A stretch of DNA of 64,000 nucleotides from Paulinella micropora (GCA_009731375.1 BJOX01000342.1:529471-593470), one strand, 5' to 3'. Shown: positions 50,869-61,354, numbered from the stretch's first letter. Numbers and translations are program-made. Notes: generated from the sequence alone by a model not told the origin.

Positions 50869-51680
50869 ATGGAGTATAAGGGAGGCCGTGCGAGTGGTAT
50901 CTATTACATAAGTAGCAAAAACAGAATAACTGGCACAGATAGCGACTTCACACACGAAGTCAATATGAAGGGGTTAGACAATCCCACACATTGTAAAATT
51001 CTTCATATCTATGTTCCAAAATCTTATTACTCTGTGGCTTCACCATATAATACCTTTACACTTAGCGAAGACGGGTATGAGGCTTTAATTACGATACCTG
51101 AGGGAAACTACACAATGAACAATCTAAAAAATAAGTTGTCGGAGGTACTGACGACAGAAAGTCCGAATGACTATACTTATGTTGTCTCAAGCAACATACA
51201 AACACAGAAGTGGAGGATGGTAAATTAACATTCAGTGTTTCAAATAACGGAGGTATTCAACAGCGGTTTATATTTGATGCTGATACCAGTATTCACGAGG
51301 TTATGGGGTTTGATAGAAATTCAACATATTTCTTCGCTAATGATTTTATTAAATCGCCAAATGTAATTATTTTAACTGGCGAAAAGACTTTATACCTTCA
51401 ATCAGACTTAGTTGGTGAAGGAGATAATCACGTGCTACAAGAAATATACACAGCCAACGAAATTCCATTTGGAGCCATTATATACGACGCAAGTGCGTCT
51501 GAGTATGGTAAGAAATTATCCGCCAGTTCAAATAATGTATATAGGTTTTATCTTACAGACGAAAACGATCAGGCTATAAATCTTAATGGGTTAGGTATTG
51601 TTATGACATTGTTGATTTACAGAGAGACTAATTATTTTAATTTATTTACATCATTTTTTAATTTGTTAAAGGTGAGGTAG
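50869..51680 (+). pseudogene. Penton (minor capsid) protein, one frameshift
   Basis: Two overlapping frames form one protein of about 270 residues. The N-terminal part has GIYYISSKNRITGTDSDFTH and ITIPEGNYTMNNLKNKLSEV. A shift at about 51200-51212 is followed by LTFSVSNNGG, STYFFANDF and the ending LTDENDQAINLNGLGIVMTL. The pattern, and its place immediately before the major capsid gene, match the vertex (penton) jelly-roll proteins of PLVs and Polintons. The start abuts module D. Apart from the single shift the gene looks intact. Confidence 0.65.
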
Positions 51681-51771
51681 GGTAATTAATTTAATTTTGG
51701 AATTATTTATTTTTTTCTATAAATATATTCTGGTGAATTAGTTAATTTTCACAACTTCAAAAAAAACAAAA

Positions 51772-53169
51772 ATGCCAACTCAACAAGGAGGCGAACTAGA
51801 CTTTTCTAGAACCGACTACATCAGTGCTTCGTATCGTTTGAATAAACTAACTCCGCGAGAAGGTGCGGGAGCTATTACTGTTACTACCGCAGAATGCCAA
51901 GAAAGCAACTTCGACCTTATCAGCAGGCCATTTAACTTAGCCCGCTCTGTCTTGAGTTTTACTTATGCCCCACCAGCAATTGCAGCGAACTATAACAAAT
52001 GCTATATGGATTGTCTGGCTCCTATTAGACAAATTCAACTTCAAACCCGTAGCGGTGTTTATCTGTGTGATGTAAATGAAGTTGGCAATTTTACGAAGAT
52101 TCTTTGGAATGCTGAGACTTCTATGAAGGACTTTCTGACACTTGAAAACCACGACAATGGAAGTGGTGCGGGATGTATGCTTCAAAAGTGTAATGCAGGA
52201 AAGATTGTTATCGGTAGTAGAGCAGAAAGGCGAGCAATTGATACTTCAGCAGCCTACGATACTGTTAGAGACGCAATTCAAACATACTACAAAGTGCCTA
52301 GTGCAAATGCTCGTCGCCACGACGATTCCGCTCTATCTGATGGCACTGCTGGAACCTATAGCCTTGTTAATGTTGAATATAATGAGGCTAAGTATTTCTC
52401 GGGTGGTGCTGCTACTGCTGCTGAGCCTTCTATCGCTGTTAAGATTAATCTCGGTATGCTTTACAATACCATTTTCGCCCTTGATAAGACTATTATGTTT
52501 CCTGAGATTTTGAATATGAGGATTGTATGGCAACAGACCCGTAAAATTTATTATTACAATAACGATGCTTCGTCACCTGGTGGAGGAGTGCTTGTTGCTG
52601 CCGCTGGTAATGTAACTGTTTCTAGTCTTAACTTGTTCCTTGCTGTAGAGACAAATATTGATTATCCTTATGTGTATAAAAATTCCATTGCTCAATCAAC
52701 TAAACAAAACATTATTCTCCGCTTTGATAGGGGGCATGGTAAAAGGTTGAAGAAAATTTATCACACACTCTTTCACAACACCGAAAACAAGAATACAGCT
52801 TATGATATTGATAACATAGCAAACGCTAAGACTACCAGTTTCCACACCACACTTGACGGGGCACGACTTCAGGAATTTGAAATATTTCCCGCTAGTTTCG
52901 AAGATTATATGTGCTTGAAACCTAAACTTGAAGGTTCTGTTTTGATGAATTCAAATGTGTATCAATACAACTGGTTCTGGGTTGATGGTTGGGATCATAC
53001 CCGCCCGCTGTGGAGCAAAGACCAAAATGAAGTTAGCGGGCTTGACTTTTCCAATAAGAGGCGATGGGAGTTCATTAGCACTGCGCAGAATAATGCTCAT
53101 CAGCACGTAAGTGTAGCAATCACTCAGCGGGAGGTTCAGGTTAAGGCAAATATAATTTCCATTTCATAA
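51772..53169 (+). CDS. Major capsid protein (double jelly roll), intact
   Basis: 465 residues, uninterrupted. Starts MPTQQGGELDFSRTDYISAS and ends with QREVQVKANIISIS. Length, beta-rich sequence and neighbours (penton before, structural protein after, ATPase nearby) fit the PLV/Polinton double-jelly-roll capsid protein. It would form the hexagonal capsomers. A short A-rich leader (CTTCAAAAAAAACAAAA) precedes the ATG, unlike the module-led genes. Its integrity contrasts with broken neighbours. Family assignment rests on context and overall character, since I cannot run a profile search. Confidence 0.72.
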   Translation: MPTQQGGELDFSRTDYISASYRLNKLTPREGAGAITVTTAECQESNFDLISRPFNLARSVLSFTYAPPAIAANYNKCYMDCLAPIRQIQLQTRSGVYLCDVNEVGNFTKILWNAETSMKDFLTLENHDNGSGAGCMLQKCNAGKIVIGSRAERRAIDTSAAYDTVRDAIQTYYKVPSANARRHDDSALSDGTAGTYSLVNVEYNEAKYFSGGAATAAEPSIAVKINLGMLYNTIFALDKTIMFPEILNMRIVWQQTRKIYYYNNDASSPGGGVLVAAAGNVTVSSLNLFLAVETNIDYPYVYKNSIAQSTKQNIILRFDRGHGKRLKKIYHTLFHNTENKNTAYDIDNIANAKTTSFHTTLDGARLQEFEIFPASFEDYMCLKPKLEGSVLMNSNVYQYNWFWVDGWDHTRPLWSKDQNEVSGLDFSNKRRWEFISTAQNNAHQHVSVAITQREVQVKANIISIS

Positions 53170-53231
53170 ACTGCCGAAACAAAAAATTTAAAAAATTTAG
53201 ATTTATTTTTTTATTTATATACAAACAAACA

Positions 53232-54476
53232 ATGAAAACTCACCAGAGAAACTTAATCGCAGAAAATCCTGACGGAGAATTTATAAATGTCAGGGTCGGA
53301 TATGATGGTGATATTGAAACAAATAATTCAAAGACCGCTTTTGGCGAAGCAGTAGTAGGTCAATTAACACCAGTTTTACAAGAAATCTTTCCATATACCA
53401 TTAATAGTAGGATATGGACAAAAACAGAAACAAAATCGTCTGTGTCATTTTTGAATAATATGGCTGAATTGAAAACAACTGCTGATGCTACGGCAGATGC
53501 TAGACTGGTAAGTAAAAGGAGAATAAAATATAGAACTGGAATGGGTGTCCTAGCCCGCTTTACTGCTCTATGGACAATGGATGATACAAAAGATTACTAT
53601 TCATATATTGGAATAGGAAATGATCTCGTTGATGGATTTTATTTTTACAAAAATCAAGCAGGAATAAGTATTGCACATATTAAAGGAGGTGCCGCAGTTT
53701 ATATTGACCAGGTAGACTGGGACGACCCGTGCGATGGAGCTTCGGCTATGCCTGACTTAGACTGGAGCAAATGAAATGTATTTCAAATTCAATTTCAGTA
53801 TCTTGGGTTTGGTGCTATTAAGTTTTATATTGAAAATCCCATAACAGGGTTATTTCAATTAGTTCATATGATTGACTATGCGAATGCTAATACTGGGGTA
53901 AGCCTGCGAAATACAATATTACCTTATACAGCAGTAATGAGAAATGATGTATCGAGTGGAATACAAACTTTCAAAACAGCGAGTGCCAGTTTATTCATTG
54001 AGGAAACGAATACGATAAACACAAGTATAACAAACGAAGTGGAAGGAAGTAAAGCATCAAACACCACTGAAAGTCCTATTATTAATATCAGGAATAAAGC
54101 AACATTTGATGCGGGTGGTGCTAATTTAACAAATTATTCAAATGTTTATCCTACTTTGATAAGTATTACAAATGAAGATAGTAAGTCGTGTGTAGTAAGA
54201 ATGGTATTAAATGGAACATCAACTGGAGCGGGTTTTGCAGATGTTGATTCTAAGTATTCAATTGTAGATACTGACATAAAGGCGAGTGCAATCGCAAACG
54301 GAACAACAATTTTTAAACTTTACGTAAATTCTCAATCAACTCAACAAATAAATCTTAGAAATTATGATATATATCTGTCTCCTAGTGATGTATTGACTTT
54401 TACACAGAAATCCGTTGGAACTGCCAATAATGGTTCAAATGTTAATGTTATCGCTAACTTCATAGAAGACCAATAA
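53232..54476 (+). pseudogene. Structural protein with phage-like motif, one in-frame TGA
   Basis: A single frame of 414 codons broken once, by TGA at 53772-53774. It reads WSK-stop-NVFQIQFQYLGFGAIKF; Trp (TGG) is the likely original. Before the break: VDWDDPCDGASAMPDLDWSK. After it: FYIENPITGLFQLVHMIDYA. The pattern of a short D-G-P-D region, then IFxIxFQxLGxGxIxF and a His, also occurs in bacteriophage structural proteins of unknown fold. The C-terminal half is beta-rich. Probably a virion surface protein, next to the capsid gene. Confidence 0.55.
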
Positions 54477-54511
54477 AGCAAAAAAAAATTTTAATGGAAA
54501 GCGATGTGATA

Positions 54512-55018
54512 TTAGAGATATTTTTTTACCGTATCTTTATTATTAAAATAAGGTTGTTGAATTAAATATTCAAGGTATGGTTTATCAATCTTAGCAACAT
54601 CTTCAATTTTCATTTTTTTATACTTTCCATATTGAAGAAAAATATCGGTTTCCTGACCGAAGGTCGCATCTTCAACTACGGAGTCATTTTGCTGGTATTC
54701 TTTCTTTAATATACATCCTTCTTTTGTACATGTAGCATTCGCTATCTCTTCACCAACATTAGCCTTGATTTCAGTGATACTAGTCTCTTTTAAATCAGTT
54801 GCCTTAAAAGGTGTGCTTGGTTCCTCCATTATAATTTTTGCTAGTGTAGCCTCCAATGGAATAACTACTTTCACATTGTCGTCGCGGGGTTTATATTGTT
54901 CATAGAAAGAAACAATGTCAGGTTTAGTCTATTTAATTGAAGGTTTCTTAATCTCAATGTCAAGGTTCCATTTGTCAATTTCATTTAGGTAGTCTTGCTT
55001 GGTGTTGAGTTCACTCAT
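54512..55018 (-). pseudogene. FGKYK-motif protein 1 (one in-frame TAG)
   Basis: Starts MSELNTKQDYLNEIDKWNLD. A TAG near 54928 (SIK-stop-TKPDIVSFYEQ) splits it, and the rest is open. The C-terminal motif FLQYGKYKKMKIEDVAKIDK, then PYLEYLIQQPYF, resembles the small domain found at the end of exonuclease-X-like proteins (F-x-x-G-K-Y-K-G-K, D-x-x-Y-L-x-W). Its ATG overlaps the stop of the next upstream gene, so the two are probably co-transcribed. Confidence 0.5.
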
Positions 55019-55333
55019 TGATATACATAAAGTAAATATTAATTTTTATTGTAAATATTTTTACTTCACTTTTAATGTCTGTAAATTTATCAAACCACGG
55101 CTGTTTCATAACCCATTCAAGATATGGTTTGTCAATGGTAGCAACATCTTGAATTTTTTTCCTTTGTATTTGCCAAACGGAAAAACATCGGTCAGCTTTC
55201 CTTCTCTACTTTTTTCAATTGCCTTAATTTCTTCATCAATCATCTGTTGGACATCTCTTACTGAAAAGAATTCTTTATTCTTCTCAACTGAAAGTCGTCC
55301 AATTTTTTCAGATAGTCTGGTGAGGGTGGTCAT
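55011..55333 (-). pseudogene. FGKYK-motif protein 2 (frameshift in A-run)
   Basis: Starts MTTLTRLSEKIGRLSVEKNK. It contains VFPFGKYKGKK and then shifts at an A7 run (about 55156-55162). One more A (or two fewer) continues IQDVATIDKPYLEWVMKQPW to a TGA that overlaps the start codon of the downstream paralogue. Two adjacent paralogues of this motif suggest a duplicated accessory factor, perhaps acting with the polymerase; this is inference. Confidence 0.5.
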
Positions 55334-55388
55334 TGGTCTATATAGTATGAGTTATAAAAAAAAATAGAAAAAATTATTTAGTATTTTA

Positions 55389-57257
55389 TTACATTTTAAG
55401 AGCGGGTGAGAAGCCGTGTGGAATACTATCATTTTCGTTGATAAACTCACGACCGCACCATCTTGTTTTATTAACTACTTTTACAACATTCTTTTGATAT
55501 TGTATGCTAAAATGTTCAATGTGTTGTTGTTTGCTGTTTCTGCTAGTATGTATTTTCTTCATTATAAAGTCTCTGGTATTAGTTAAACTTTCGCCCTTAT
55601 GCATTAATTCATAAGCGGTTGGATTTAATTTTTTTCAAGTCCAAACCTTTACATCTAAAGTGGAAATGAGTTTTACCTTTTTCTTCGCCTTTCTTTACAT
55701 ACTCCAACATATACAATTTTGGTGCTACCCATAATCCCCTTATTATTTTACAATCTGTTCCAAGGTCGTCATCCATTCCGCCGATTGCTTTATCTCTAAA
55801 TCTCTTTATCTGTTCAATATTTCTTACATGGCTTTGAATGCTGTCTGTATCTGTATAATAATAATCTCTGTCTGGGTCGTTGGCTGGGTTGGCTTCAGTC
55901 ATATACTTATACATAATTCGTCTGCTGTATGCTAGGATAAATGCCCCGTATTAAGTAGGTTTTGTAATTCTTTCTTCTTTTTCTTGCTCATCTCTTGGAA
56001 TACCACTGATTAACCATAATTCACCATTAGCCTCTTCAAACTTTTCAATATCAGTTATTACGTGTTTAGCCCAGAATTTCCAATACTCATGATTTTTTGA
56101 TATGTATTTACTTACAGAATTAATCGGTCTTTGAATTGTCTTTCCGTATAAAGCATTCATAAATAACTTTGCTAATAAGTACTGAGGTGTGTCTTTCTTT
56201 GAATTTTGTTTTTTCTTAAATAACTCTAATATGTAATCTTTGAATACTGGTTCGGCTCCTTCTGTATAATAGCCCCGATTGATTTTGACTTGGTATCCAA
56301 GTTCAATCATATCTTCAATATCTACAGAAGTTAGCCATTGGTCTTTCATATCTCTTAACTCCCATTTTAAACACCCCTTACTATCTCTATACAGAACCCG
56401 CGGATGTAATATATTTTTTTGGAGATACATAATCAACATTATATATTCCGAGTTTGCCTTTCATTTCTCCTTCACATTCCTTTATTTCACCAGTCATAAA
56501 TAATTCAAGCATTGCAGTTGGATAAAGACTTACAACATCCGCATCAATAAGATAATCTACAATCTCATCAAACACAATTTCACCATTTACGTATTTTTGA
56601 TATTGCTCTGAAATAAATCGTTTTTTGCTTGGATAAGTTCTAGCACCATATACAGCCCTTCTAAAATCTTTTTCTTGTTTTAAATTTGGTAGTTGAATAA
56701 TATATTTACCATCTATCTTCTTTTTCCATAAATTCCAAGTAAGAGACGAAGTAGATATATAAGCAGTTAATTTAGTTTTATGTTCTTTATATATTTGATT
56801 GTTTAGTGTGTCGTGTAGTTCCTTTAGTCCCATAACATGTTTTTGTAAGTATGTTAAACATTCGTTGTTTGTTTTGTCGTCCATCTCTTCCCATCGTTTC
56901 GCATTGTCGTGGTCAAAGTCTCCTTTTAACACATTACATCCCAGTGTTTCAAGGATCTTTTTTAGACTTCCCTCAGTGTGCTTACATAAATCCCAGAATT
57001 TTATATTTTTATATTCTAGTGAGATAATAGCACCATTATTCATAAGGATTGCATTTTTTATTCTTCTTTTGATAAATTCTTTTTGTAAGTAGCAGTGGTC
57101 AAACTTACTCCCGTTAAAAGCATTAACATATAATTTTGCTTTTGGTTTCCTTTTTGATAAATCATCCGCATATTCAAAAATTATATCAAGTAATTTAGGA
57201 ATACATTCATCGCCTGCTACATATTTAAAGGAGATATCCGAAATAGTATAGCCCGCT
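55389..57257 (-). pseudogene. Protein-primed family B DNA polymerase, truncated and broken
   Basis: Replicates the element from a protein primer. Order of motifs from the N-terminal side: exonuclease motif VNAFNGSKFDHCYL (~57120), polymerase A DADVVSLYPTAML (~56545), B KLFMNALYGKT (~56170), C YYYTDTDSIQ (~55860), KLYMLEY and KGLDL (~55650). Lesions: +1 in a 7-T run (56414-56420), TAA (55951-55953) where CAA/Gln would read KPTQYGAFILAYSRRIM, and +1 in a 7-T run (55629-55635). The 5' end, including exonuclease motif I and any terminal-protein part, is replaced at 57258 by the terminus of element 3. All core catalytic motifs are otherwise intact. Confidence 0.88.
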
Positions 57258-57510
57258 AGTAGTATAGGGTGCTACTTCGGCACACTTTTTCAATACACAC
57301 CCCCCGCCACCAGAGACACACCCCGTTCGGCCCGCACGGGACAAAATGGCAACGGACGGAAAAAGTGGAAACGGTTAAATAAAATGATACACTTAGCCTT
57401 TTTTAACATTGTACACAGTCACAGCTGTTAATTTGCGAAAAAAGAAATATAACGGGTTTTGCGATTTTTCTTGACTTTTTTTGTTGAAGTTTCTGTTAGA
57501 TAAAAAACAA
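57258..57510 (+). repeat. Left terminal repeat of element 3
   Basis: Aligns with 27414-27660 over the whole length. Shared landmarks are ACACTTTTTCAATACA, GACAAAATGGCAA, AAAATGATACAC, ACAGTCACAGCTGT and TTGCGAAAAAAGAAATATAA. Elements 1 and 3 therefore belong to one subfamily. Confidence 0.8.
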
Positions 57511-57711
57511 AATAGCGACGTATAAATAAAAAGGAAATGAGCCCGTGAACAAAATTTTGATGACTGGTAATTTTTTGCACGAAAACTGCAAAATAGACCA
57601 ACAGATTTTCTCCTTTGCTGAAAATCGCGTTTTTGACAAAGCGAAAAGAATGCCAAATTACCCCTTGCAAAAATATATAAAAGTGATATATACCCTACAG
57701 GCATAGACCGT

Positions 57712-58188
57712 ATGGCCAATAACTTTGATAACCTTGATAGTTTTTCTGATAATTCTGATAATGAGAGTATAAGGCGAGACAGTAATGACTGGATAGAATA
57801 TTATATTGATAAACAAGAAAGCATAGTAAATAGACATAAAATTACAGTAAGCAATCAAATAGAGTTGATAAATGAAAAAAATAAAAGAGATGACAAAAAA
57901 GAGAGAAGAGCTTGAAGAGAGAGAGGATGCGATAGACGAAAGATTAGCAGAGATAGAAGAAGAGAAGCAAAAAAAAGAAAAAATAATGATAAAATGAAAA
58001 GAAAGAGAAAGAGAGAAGAAGAAAGAAGAAAGAAAGAGGAGAGGTTGTTAGATAGCTGGTTGCTAGCTAGGAAGCAACCATTGAGTTTGAGAGAGGAGGA
58101 GCAGGCGAGGAAGTTAATATGTAATGGAGATAGCTTTGATATGGTTTTGGATAAATATAATAAATATAGAAATAGGGTTGAGGGGTAA
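57712..58188 (+). pseudogene. Small coiled-coil protein, element 3 (frameshifts)
   Basis: Starts MANNFDNLDSFSDNSDNESI and shares DWIEYYIDKQESIVNR with 39893. Frameshifts occur near 57885 and 57995. The conserved C-terminus LLDSWLLARKQPLSLREEEQ, ARKLICNGDSFDMVLDKY is then open to a TAA. Same family as 39893-40424 and, on the other strand, 60604-61088. Confidence 0.6.
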
Positions 58189-58274
58189 AATAGCTGACTA
58201 TGTAAAGTCCTGGGCACGACATTAAACTACCCCTACATAAACACATATTGTCCCTCTGTGTGTTTATGTAGGTG

Positions 58275-58868
58275 ATGCCTCTCAAGAAGAAAGCGGACGA
58301 AACAGCACCAGCTCCGCAGGTAATTATCTCTTTTCTTTGTTGTTCTTATTGATTGATTATGTATTGTAGGAGCCTGTTGCACCTGCACCAGCACCAGCAA
58401 CTCCTCAGGTAATACCGCCTACATACGCTTTTGCAAGCGTAGCTTCGCAATCGGTAGATGTAATATCTTTTCTTTTTTGTTGCTCACATTGATGTTTGTG
58501 TTTTTTAGAAATCTATGGATGATGGGTTCAAATTGCTTAGCCTTTCTGACAAGAAAGAGGGTCAGACAAAATTTACCCCAACGAGAATGGTCGGGTTCTT
58601 TGTTGAGCAGAAAGACAACGATGTTTTCATTTACAAGTCAAAAGATGCTACTGATGCATTCTCACCGATTGAAGCAAAAGGCTCGCAGTCTGCTGTTAAA
58701 TCTCTGACTGTTGGGGCAGACGTATGGGTAGCTTTCAACAAAGATGCTCCTTTGTTTTTCTCTCCAAAGTTGAGCAACATTGAGAAGGTTGCTTCTGATT
58801 TTGGAAGCATAACCAGAATTATCCGCTCCAAGATTTATCTCAACAAAGCTTCTCGTGGCAACAACTGA
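58275..58868 (+). CDS. Spliced small protein, element 3 (3 exons)
   Basis: Exons 58275-58319, 58370-58408 and 58509-58868, all phase 0 (CAG/GTAA donors, TTGTAG and TTTTAG acceptors). A Pro/Ala-rich N-terminus (MPLKKKADETAPAPQ; EPVAPAPAPATPQ) leads into the domain KFTPTRMVGFFVEQKDNDVF, LTVGADVWVAFNKDAPLFF, LSNIEKV, ending LNKASRGNN. Intron positions match element 1 exactly. Intron 2 contains a perfect ACGCTT/AAGCGT hairpin. The ATG follows a TATGTAG/GTG acceptor-like site. All exons are open, so the gene may be functional. Confidence 0.7.
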
Positions 58869-58890
58869 AAAAATAAAAATCTTTCAATAC

Positions 58891-59901
58891 TTACAAATCC
58901 ATTATTTCTTTTTTCTTTTTAATCCGGGCACTACTACTGATATTTTCAGGCTTTATGTCTAATGACTTTAATAAGTGGCCGGTCTTTTTTTGTTTAGTTG
59001 CTTCCTTGACTTTATCAGCTAGTTGAGGTTTAACTTCTTCCGGTTCTTGTTCGTTCATTTTGGACTTTAATAATTGTTGAGGACTGACTAGTTTGTTTTC
59101 ACCGAGTATTAACTTAAAGCCTTTCCGGCCTTTTACTGTATATACTTTCTTTGAGTATTGAACATCACCCTTAGAAAAAACAGTTCTTTCTAGTTCTTTT
59201 CTAACGGTTGAGCCCTTAGGAAATTTATTAATAAGATCGGCTCTATATATTTCCTGATCATTTTTCTTTTTACCATAATAAACTTCCATAGGTGTAGCCT
59301 TAATTGTATTATGATATGTATTGTTATAATTTTCCACAATTTCATTAATGTAAGGAACCCAAACAAAATCGTCATTAACTTCCCACATAAAATTTAATTA
59401 ATTCCTTATTGTTCTAATAAATCTATCTACAATACCCATAGTTCGGTGGTCGCCAACTTCGTTAGTTGTGTGTTGAATCCCGTTCTCTTTAAAGTATTCA
59501 GCGACTTGCCCTTTATATTCACTGCCGTTGTCACATGTAATTCTTTTAGGTTTAGGTATTTTCTTTAATCCTTCTAATACTTCACTGGTTGTTTTATTTT
59601 TGATTGGTTCAATCCAACCACGACGAGAATAAACATCAATCATTACTAAACCAAAGTTGTAGTTTTTGTTTCCTTTCTTAGTAGCTATTTTAGACATATC
59701 CATTAAGTCAATGAACACTTGGCTTAATGGTTCAGGCTCAGGGGCTAGTATAGTATTCCATTTTTTAGGTGCTTTGGATTGATGATGTATTTCAGAAGCC
59801 TCTTCAATTTTCTGTTTTTCAAGTTCTTCTTCATTTAGCGGTGACTCCGCCTCCGCACCTCCGGTTTCAGTATTTTGCGGATTACTATGTTTGTGGTCCA
59901 T
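58891..59901 (-). pseudogene. Integrase, element 3 (one in-frame stop)
   Basis: 336 codons interrupted only by TAA at 59398-59400, in IRTIRN-stop-LNFMWEV, where the other copies have Asp or Glu. Core motifs FIDLMDMSK, TCDNGSEYKGQ and GDHRTMGIVDRF, and the tail GRKGFKLILGEN, NISSSARIKKKKEIMDL are intact. One base change would separate it from an open gene. Confidence 0.85.
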
Positions 59902-60009
59902 TGCTATATCGCCTACAGCTATAGCTGTATGCGGCTAAAATAGAAAGGTAGTTTATCACGATATATAAAAGAGTAAATAATAAGTCTTGCATAAAGTTAT
60001 ATATTTTAA

Positions 60010-60207
60010 AATTTAAGAAAAATTTAGATGTATCATTGTTTTTTTTTTTTTGGTTTCTCAGGTTGTTTGTTATAAACATTGACACTAACACTGCTAGTCT
60101 TCTTCCCTCCTTTCTTAGGCTTGGGCTCTTCTTCTTCCTCGCTTTCCTCGCTCTCACTCTCGCTCTCTTCTTCCACTTTCTTTTTCACCGCTTTCTTCGC
60201 CTTCTTC
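60010..60207 (-). pseudogene. Charged protein, element 3 (5' part missing)
   Basis: Only the C-terminal third remains: VKKKVEEESESESEESEEEE, PKPKKGGKKTSSVSVNVYN, NNDTSKFFLNF, with a shift at a 12-T run (about 60043-60054). It is cut on its 5' side at CCTTCTTC (60207) by the AGTAGATGAT terminus of element 4. The same region in element 1 (30361-30400) shows how it would continue. Confidence 0.7.
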
Positions 60208-60603
60208 AGTAGATGATAACCTAGAACTCATCATGAATTTTTTGCAAAATTCACGACTTCGTCTAGGTTGTCGCACCCTCTCCTATGGATTTCCCGTAAA
60301 ATAAATACAAAACAACAAAAACAACCAAAGAGCCTTATACAGCACACTACAAGAAAAATATATGTATCATTAAATTTAGTCGATTGACCTCGTTCGTCTT
60401 ACTCTTCCAACTTCAACTCAACCACCTACCACACACAAACAAGTATGGTAGATAAAATTAGTCAATAGCAAGCTATTGACATTTGTCCCAAAGGGACAAA
60501 ATTCATTTGAAATGAAGAGGGCTTTCGCCCAATTTTTTTAAATTGAAAACACACTAGTTTATGCTCCTATGTGCTAAAGGAGTTAGTAGTGAAAACTACT
60601 TTT
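60208..60603 (+). repeat. Terminal region of element 4 with a series of hairpins
   Basis: Near the end: a nested hairpin CCTAGA...TCTAGG enclosing GAATTTT/AAAATTC (about 60220-60268). Then at 60461-60600: GTCAATAGC/GCTATTGAC, TTTGTCCC/GGGACAAA, TTCATT/AATGAA, GGGC/GCCC, CAATTT/AAATTG, CTCCT/AGGAG and AGTAGT/ACTACT. There is no coding frame. Confidence 0.7.
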
Positions 60604-61088
60604 TCAATTAATTCTCTGTCTTTTGTATCTCTCATATTCTTCAATTACATTATATGTTGTTTTTCCTCCTTCAATCATTTTTCTTGCTCTAATCTCATCA
60701 TCAACTCCCATTGGTTGATTTTCGGCACTTAGCCAATTCTCAAATAATCGTAATTGTTTTTTCTTGTTCAGTTCTTTTCTCCTTTCTTCTCTCTTTACCA
60801 AATCTATTTTTTCTTTTCGTTCTGCTTCTTCTTTTTTCTGATTTAGCAATTCTTCAATAGCGAAAAATTTATTTTGTTCTGCTTTTTCTTGTTTCTCCAA
60901 TTCCAATAACTCTTGTCGTTTTTGCTCCTTTCTACTCTGTATAATGTCAAGTTTACTTCGCTATTTGTCTTACATTTCATTATCTGTGTGTATGTTTTAT
61001 CTCTTAATTTCTCTAACCACTTATTGGTGGTTTCTCTTTCAACATACTCTACATCGCTACCATCATCATCACTCATTCTTGTTCGCAC
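60604..61088 (-). pseudogene. Small coiled-coil protein, element 4 (inverted, frameshifted)
   Basis: Starts about 61076 (MSDDDGSDVEYVERETTNKW). A shift near 60950 is followed by LEKQEKAEQNKFFAIEELLN and the family C-terminus LFENWLSAENQPMGVDDEIR, ARKMIEGGKTTYNVIEEYER. In elements 2 and 3 this gene is on the plus strand; here it is on the minus strand, facing the terminus. Confidence 0.55.
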
Positions 61089-61354
61089 TTTGTCTGATGA
61101 AGACTATTCTGAAAAAGCAAAAGTTGTCCAACTCCAGAATTTAGAAGGTGTGTAATTGACCTGAGCCTCTAGGTGTGCGGTGTGAAAAAATTTTCGCTTT
61201 TCCTTTTTATCTGCATTTCAAATTGTCAGCAGAAATTCCTGAAATTCTATCACGTGTTTTTGTCTGTTTCTTTTTTCATTCTTGGTATGTTTCAGAATTC
61301 CCAAAGTGACAAATTCAAGAAGTCCAAACCCTTGCTGTTTTTGTGTGTGCACAG

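Larger units (their letters stand above)
31154..57257 (+). mobile_element. Polinton/PLV-type element 2 (near complete, split by copia)
   Basis: Begins AGTAGTTAAGGGTCGCACTTC inside the fibre gene of element 1. After removing the copia insertion (31223-39417) about 17.9 kb remain. It carries the shared left module, fibre, membrane protein, ATPase, core-like protein, penton, major capsid protein, a further structural protein, two FGKYK proteins and protein-primed DNA polymerase. It ends at 57257 inside the polymerase gene, where the terminus of element 3 starts. Size and gene set match Polintons/PLVs; the combination of capsid, penton and packaging ATPase implies virion-forming ancestry. Confidence 0.8.
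57258..60207 (+). mobile_element. Polinton/PLV-type element 3, left part
   Basis: Begins AGTAGTATAGGGTGCTACTT inside the polymerase gene of element 2. It carries the terminal repeat, coiled-coil gene, spliced gene, integrase (-) and part of the charged-protein gene. It is cut at 60207, where element 4 begins. Closest in sequence to element 1 (terminal repeat, spliced gene and integrase all align well). Confidence 0.75.

Noticed and set aside
31154-57257. A virophage rather than a Polinton/PLV
   Set aside because: The protein-primed polymerase with a retroviral-type integrase and AG-starting termini points to Polinton/PLV. However, virophages share capsid and ATPase folds, and I could not run a capsid phylogeny, so this is a preference and not proof.
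57393-57719. A 108-residue minus-strand protein in the terminal repeat of element 3
   Set aside because: The aligned region in element 1 does not keep the frame, so the conservation is of the DNA terminus, not of a protein.
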